Assembly (NCBI GenBank): GCA_000433115.1
Contig: FR892240.1
Coordinates: 1-15,036, forward strand
Source: Ruminococcus sp. CAG:382
Lineage (GTDB): Bacteria > Bacillota > Clostridia > Oscillospirales > CAG-382
Length of the DNA: 15,036 nt
Direction of reading: 5' to 3'
Part shown: one piece after another, positions 12,381 to 15,036 of the stretch
How the letters are laid out: the number at the start of each line of letters is the position of its first letter
How positions within the stretch are numbered: the stretch's first letter is position 1
Notes under the pieces: generated by a model
The model's database searches: none
Seen by the model: only the letters and a program-made list of their open reading frames with translations
Told to the model about the DNA's origin: nothing
Translations under genes and position numbers: made by a program

Positions 12381-14963
12381 ATGAACAAAAAACTCAGATC
12401 CGTTCTGTCGATGGTTTTGTGTTTGCTGCTTGTTTCCGCTTCGCTTGTTGCCTGCAACAATAATACAGACGACACTTCGAAGCCCAATCCCGATGTAACA
12501 CCGGCTACATACAAGCAGGCTGAATACAACACCACCACAGCAACCATGCCCAGCAACTGGAACGAACTCACATACGCCGATAACAATGATACCCAGATCA
12601 TGAACTACATCGGCTCTTCGTTCTTCGACTATGACTACAAGTTCAAAAACAACAAGAAGTATAACGACGACGGTTCCATCAACAAAGCCGGCGTAGTTCC
12701 CGGTGCATACACCACCAACTTCTCCGCAGCAACAAAGCTGGAGGATGTCACCTCTTCCGTTGATGCAAAATGGGGATATACCGACGCTCAGAAGAAAGAG
12801 GGCGGCTATGCCTGGAAGATCACTCTCCGTGACGATCTGAAGTGGGATGACGGCACAGCTATCAAGGCTGCAGATTTCGTTTATTCAATGAAGCAGCAGC
12901 TCGACCCCGCTTTCATGAACTTCAGAGCAAACACCTTCTACGATACTCTCAAAATCAAGAACTCCAAGGTTTACTTCTTCCAGAACCAGGAAGGAACCTA
13001 TGAAACGGTCGCCAGCCTCGGCTATGCAACCAACGCCGATGCAATCGCAGCCGGCAAGACAATTTACATCGATGTACACGGCTTCTACGGCGCCGAAGGC
13101 TATGTTGACGCCCAGGGCAACGCATGCCCTCAGTGGGTCTCCATCGAGGATGAAACCGTTTACGATACCGCAGCTGCATGGGCAGCCGGCACTGCAGAGG
13201 ACGCTTTCTCCGGTAAGTCTCTTTGGGAAAGCTACGCTGCTCATCTCGAAGTCGGCGGCAACTATGCTCAATATGCAGGCATTTATGTCGAGAACACCGC
13301 CCGCAACGTAGAATGGGACACCGTCGGTATCTACTCCGTCGATGACGAAAACGCTATCGTTGTCTGCCTTGATAAGGCATTTGCATTCACCAAGGAAGAC
13401 GGCGCTCTCTCCTATCTCGCAGCATACTACATGCAGAGACTTCCCCTTGTTCACCAGACCAAGTATGAGGCTTCCAAGATCGCACCCAAGGAAGGCGCAA
13501 CTCTCTGGACCTCCAATTATAACTCTTCTCTTGCTTCCACCGCAAGCTGGGGCCCCTACAAGCTCTCCGAGTTTGAAGCAGGTTCTCACTACAAACTCGT
13601 CAAGAACGAGAACTGGTACGGCTGGAACATGGAACAGTACAAGAACCAGTACAACATCACCGCAATCAATTGCCGCAAGGTCGAAGAATGGTCCACCAAA
13701 TGGATGGGCTTCCTGAACGGCACATATGATGACGCTACTCTTGCAACCGAAAACGCAGCCGAGTATGTCGACTCCAAGTATGTTTACTATACTTCCAACG
13801 ACACCGGCACATTCGGTATGCAGCTTTACAGCAACCTCAGCGTTCTCAAGGACAGCGGCAACAACAACGGCATCCTTGCAATTCCCGAATTCAGACAGGC
13901 ATTCAACCTCTCGCTCAACAGAAGCGACATCGTTGAAAAGATCTGGCCCGGCAGCGCTATTCCCTGCTTCGGTCTTCTGAACGTCGCATACTACTATGAC
14001 ATCGAAAACGCTCCTACCCTTGAAGACGGCGGTCAGTACCGCAACACCAAGCAGGCAAAAGAGGGCATCCTCCGTGCTTACGGCTTCACTCAGGGCGAGG
14101 ACGGCAAGTGGTCATCCGGCGACCTCAAGAACCTTGAGCTCGATGAAGCATACGAGACTCTCACCGGCTACAACCCCACTCTTGCAAAAGAAAAGATCGC
14201 TGCAGCTATCGAAGAGCTCACAAACAATGCCGACAAATACGGCTATGACGCAACCAAGAACATCACCCTCATTTACGGTTCTTCCAGTGATAACGATAAG
14301 CAGAGGTTCAGAGCCAACTACATTCAGGATGTCCTCGATAACCTTACCAAGGGAACCGCTCTTGAAGACAAGATCGACGTCGTATTCGACGCATCCGCAG
14401 GTGCCGAATGGTCCAGCGCGTTCAGAAGCGGCAAGACCCAGATCGGCTTCGGATACGGCTTCTCCGGCAACCCCTTCAACCCCTTCGATATCGTCGGCGC
14501 ATTTGTTAATCCCAATGACAGTCTCAACTACCATATGTATTGGGATACTTCCGCTATCGATATGACGCTCACAATGCCCGCAGGCAACTATGAGGGTGCC
14601 GGTGAAACCATCACCATGAGCGTTGAAAACTGGTTCTTCTGCCTCAACGGCCTTGCAGAGACCGAAAACCAGCCCAAGACCTATAACTGGGATGCAGGCT
14701 ATGCTCCTGTTGAAGCAAGACTTATGATCCTCTCCGCTCTTGAAGAGCTGACAATCAAGGAAAGCCGTTCCGTTATGCTCATTGCATCTTCCGGCGGTTC
14801 GTTCCTCGGCGCTAAATTCTCCTACTTCTCCGACGTTGAGAACGTGTTCATGGATTTCGGCGGCATCAGATACATCCAGGTCAACTACACTGACTCCGAA
14901 TGGACCGACTATGTCAAGTCTCACAACAACGACCTTACCGAGGAATACAAAAAGTCCGAGTAA
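12381..14963 (+). CDS. Large family-5 (OppA-like) peptide-binding lipoprotein of an ABC importer
   Basis: Extracellular receptor of a peptide or nickel-type ABC importer (SBP family 5). GGAGG (12369-12373) is 7 nt before the ATG. The lipoprotein signal ends SLVAC (Cys25) and is followed by an Asn/Thr-rich linker. Family landmarks are ITLRDDLKWDDGT (147-159) with AADFVYSM (163-170), WGPYKL (390-395) with its KNENWYG partner (408-414), QAFNLSLNRSDIVEKIW (506-522), and the C-terminal lobe. At 860 residues it is far longer than the usual 500-600. About 110 residues between 195 and 310, rich in Gly/Ala and aromatics, appear inserted before VGIYSVDDENAIVV. Codon choice is strongly biased (AAG, AAC, GAC, TTC, GCA), unlike neighbouring genes, suggesting very high expression. 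Peptide uptake is the likely role; the permease genes would lie past the right edge. Confidence 0.9.
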   Translation: MNKKLRSVLSMVLCLLLVSASLVACNNNTDDTSKPNPDVTPATYKQAEYNTTTATMPSNWNELTYADNNDTQIMNYIGSSFFDYDYKFKNNKKYNDDGSINKAGVVPGAYTTNFSAATKLEDVTSSVDAKWGYTDAQKKEGGYAWKITLRDDLKWDDGTAIKAADFVYSMKQQLDPAFMNFRANTFYDTLKIKNSKVYFFQNQEGTYETVASLGYATNADAIAAGKTIYIDVHGFYGAEGYVDAQGNACPQWVSIEDETVYDTAAAWAAGTAEDAFSGKSLWESYAAHLEVGGNYAQYAGIYVENTARNVEWDTVGIYSVDDENAIVVCLDKAFAFTKEDGALSYLAAYYMQRLPLVHQTKYEASKIAPKEGATLWTSNYNSSLASTASWGPYKLSEFEAGSHYKLVKNENWYGWNMEQYKNQYNITAINCRKVEEWSTKWMGFLNGTYDDATLATENAAEYVDSKYVYYTSNDTGTFGMQLYSNLSVLKDSGNNNGILAIPEFRQAFNLSLNRSDIVEKIWPGSAIPCFGLLNVAYYYDIENAPTLEDGGQYRNTKQAKEGILRAYGFTQGEDGKWSSGDLKNLELDEAYETLTGYNPTLAKEKIAAAIEELTNNADKYGYDATKNITLIYGSSSDNDKQRFRANYIQDVLDNLTKGTALEDKIDVVFDASAGAEWSSAFRSGKTQIGFGYGFSGNPFNPFDIVGAFVNPNDSLNYHMYWDTSAIDMTLTMPAGNYEGAGETITMSVENWFFCLNGLAETENQPKTYNWDAGYAPVEARLMILSALEELTIKESRSVMLIASSGGSFLGAKFSYFSDVENVFMDFGGIRYIQVNYTDSEWTDYVKSHNNDLTEEYKKSE

Positions 14964-15036
14964 TTTCTGTCATGGCTGATAAGTACAATCTGAACAGGAC
15001 TGTATAATGCTAAACAATCGGCGGTGAGTCATCTAC

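Noticed and set aside
14112..14924. Minus-strand open frame of 270 codons
   Set aside because: It is the antisense shadow of the peptide-binding gene, produced by its strong codon bias.
14972..15007. Short frame MADKYNLNRTV after the peptide-binding gene
   Set aside because: Only 11 codons, no ribosome binding site, and no resemblance to a permease start; the true next gene is probably beyond the window.
14991..15008. TATAAT near the right edge as a promoter
   Set aside because: No acceptable -35 hexamer at a 16-18 nt spacing.

Overview
The window looks like a chromosomal segment of an anaerobic Firmicute, most plausibly a Clostridia / Oscillospiraceae-type bacterium. The reasons are strong AGGAGG-type ribosome binding sites, sigma-A promoters (TTGACA-N16/17-TATAAT), abundant lipoproteins with short Gram-positive-type signal peptides, the rplM-rpsI pair, and the character of the TtcA-like, esterase and pyruvate kinase proteins. 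This assignment is inferred from sequence character, not from a database search. There is no phage, transposon, CRISPR array, rRNA or tRNA.

Layout: (1) 1-1112, minus strand: rplM-rpsI (ribosomal proteins L13 and S9) from one near-consensus promoter, ended by an intrinsic terminator; a further minus promoter at the left edge fires out of the window. (2) 1217-2229, plus: a TtcA-family PP-loop tRNA thiolase, followed by the decayed remnant of a small gene with an in-frame TGA. (3) 2180-4646, plus: an array of TGCATA sites, a promoter, and a complete polar amino acid ABC importer (lipoprotein receptor, permease, ATPase), ending at a terminator shared with the convergent neighbour. (4) 4655-7492, minus: two paralogous lipoproteins of unknown function, containing three copies of one roughly 200-residue domain. 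They sit behind a 175-nt leader that holds a 34-codon ORF, an internal hairpin and an intrinsic terminator with a competing alternative pairing. (5) 7582-8954, plus: a PAP2-family membrane phosphatase and an EstA-like esterase in one operon. (6) 9013-11714, plus: the CCA-adding enzyme and pyruvate kinase in one operon with terminator. (7) 11715-14963, plus: a 710-nt non-coding stretch with two consensus promoters and a phased ACGTGT repeat array, then a very large (860 aa) family-5 peptide-binding lipoprotein with highly biased codons. Its permease and ATPase partners would lie beyond the right edge.

The most interesting regulatory signals are these. An exact 14-bp operator-like element occurs once upstream of the amino acid importer (2223-2236) and again, inverted, between the lipoprotein leader and the PAP2 promoter (7539-7552). 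The lipoprotein operon has attenuator-like architecture. The 5' ends of the two lipoprotein genes are nearly identical (about 94% over 201 bp) while the rest has diverged. I see no clearly new defence or metabolic system. The leader plus lipoprotein locus is the best candidate for something undescribed.
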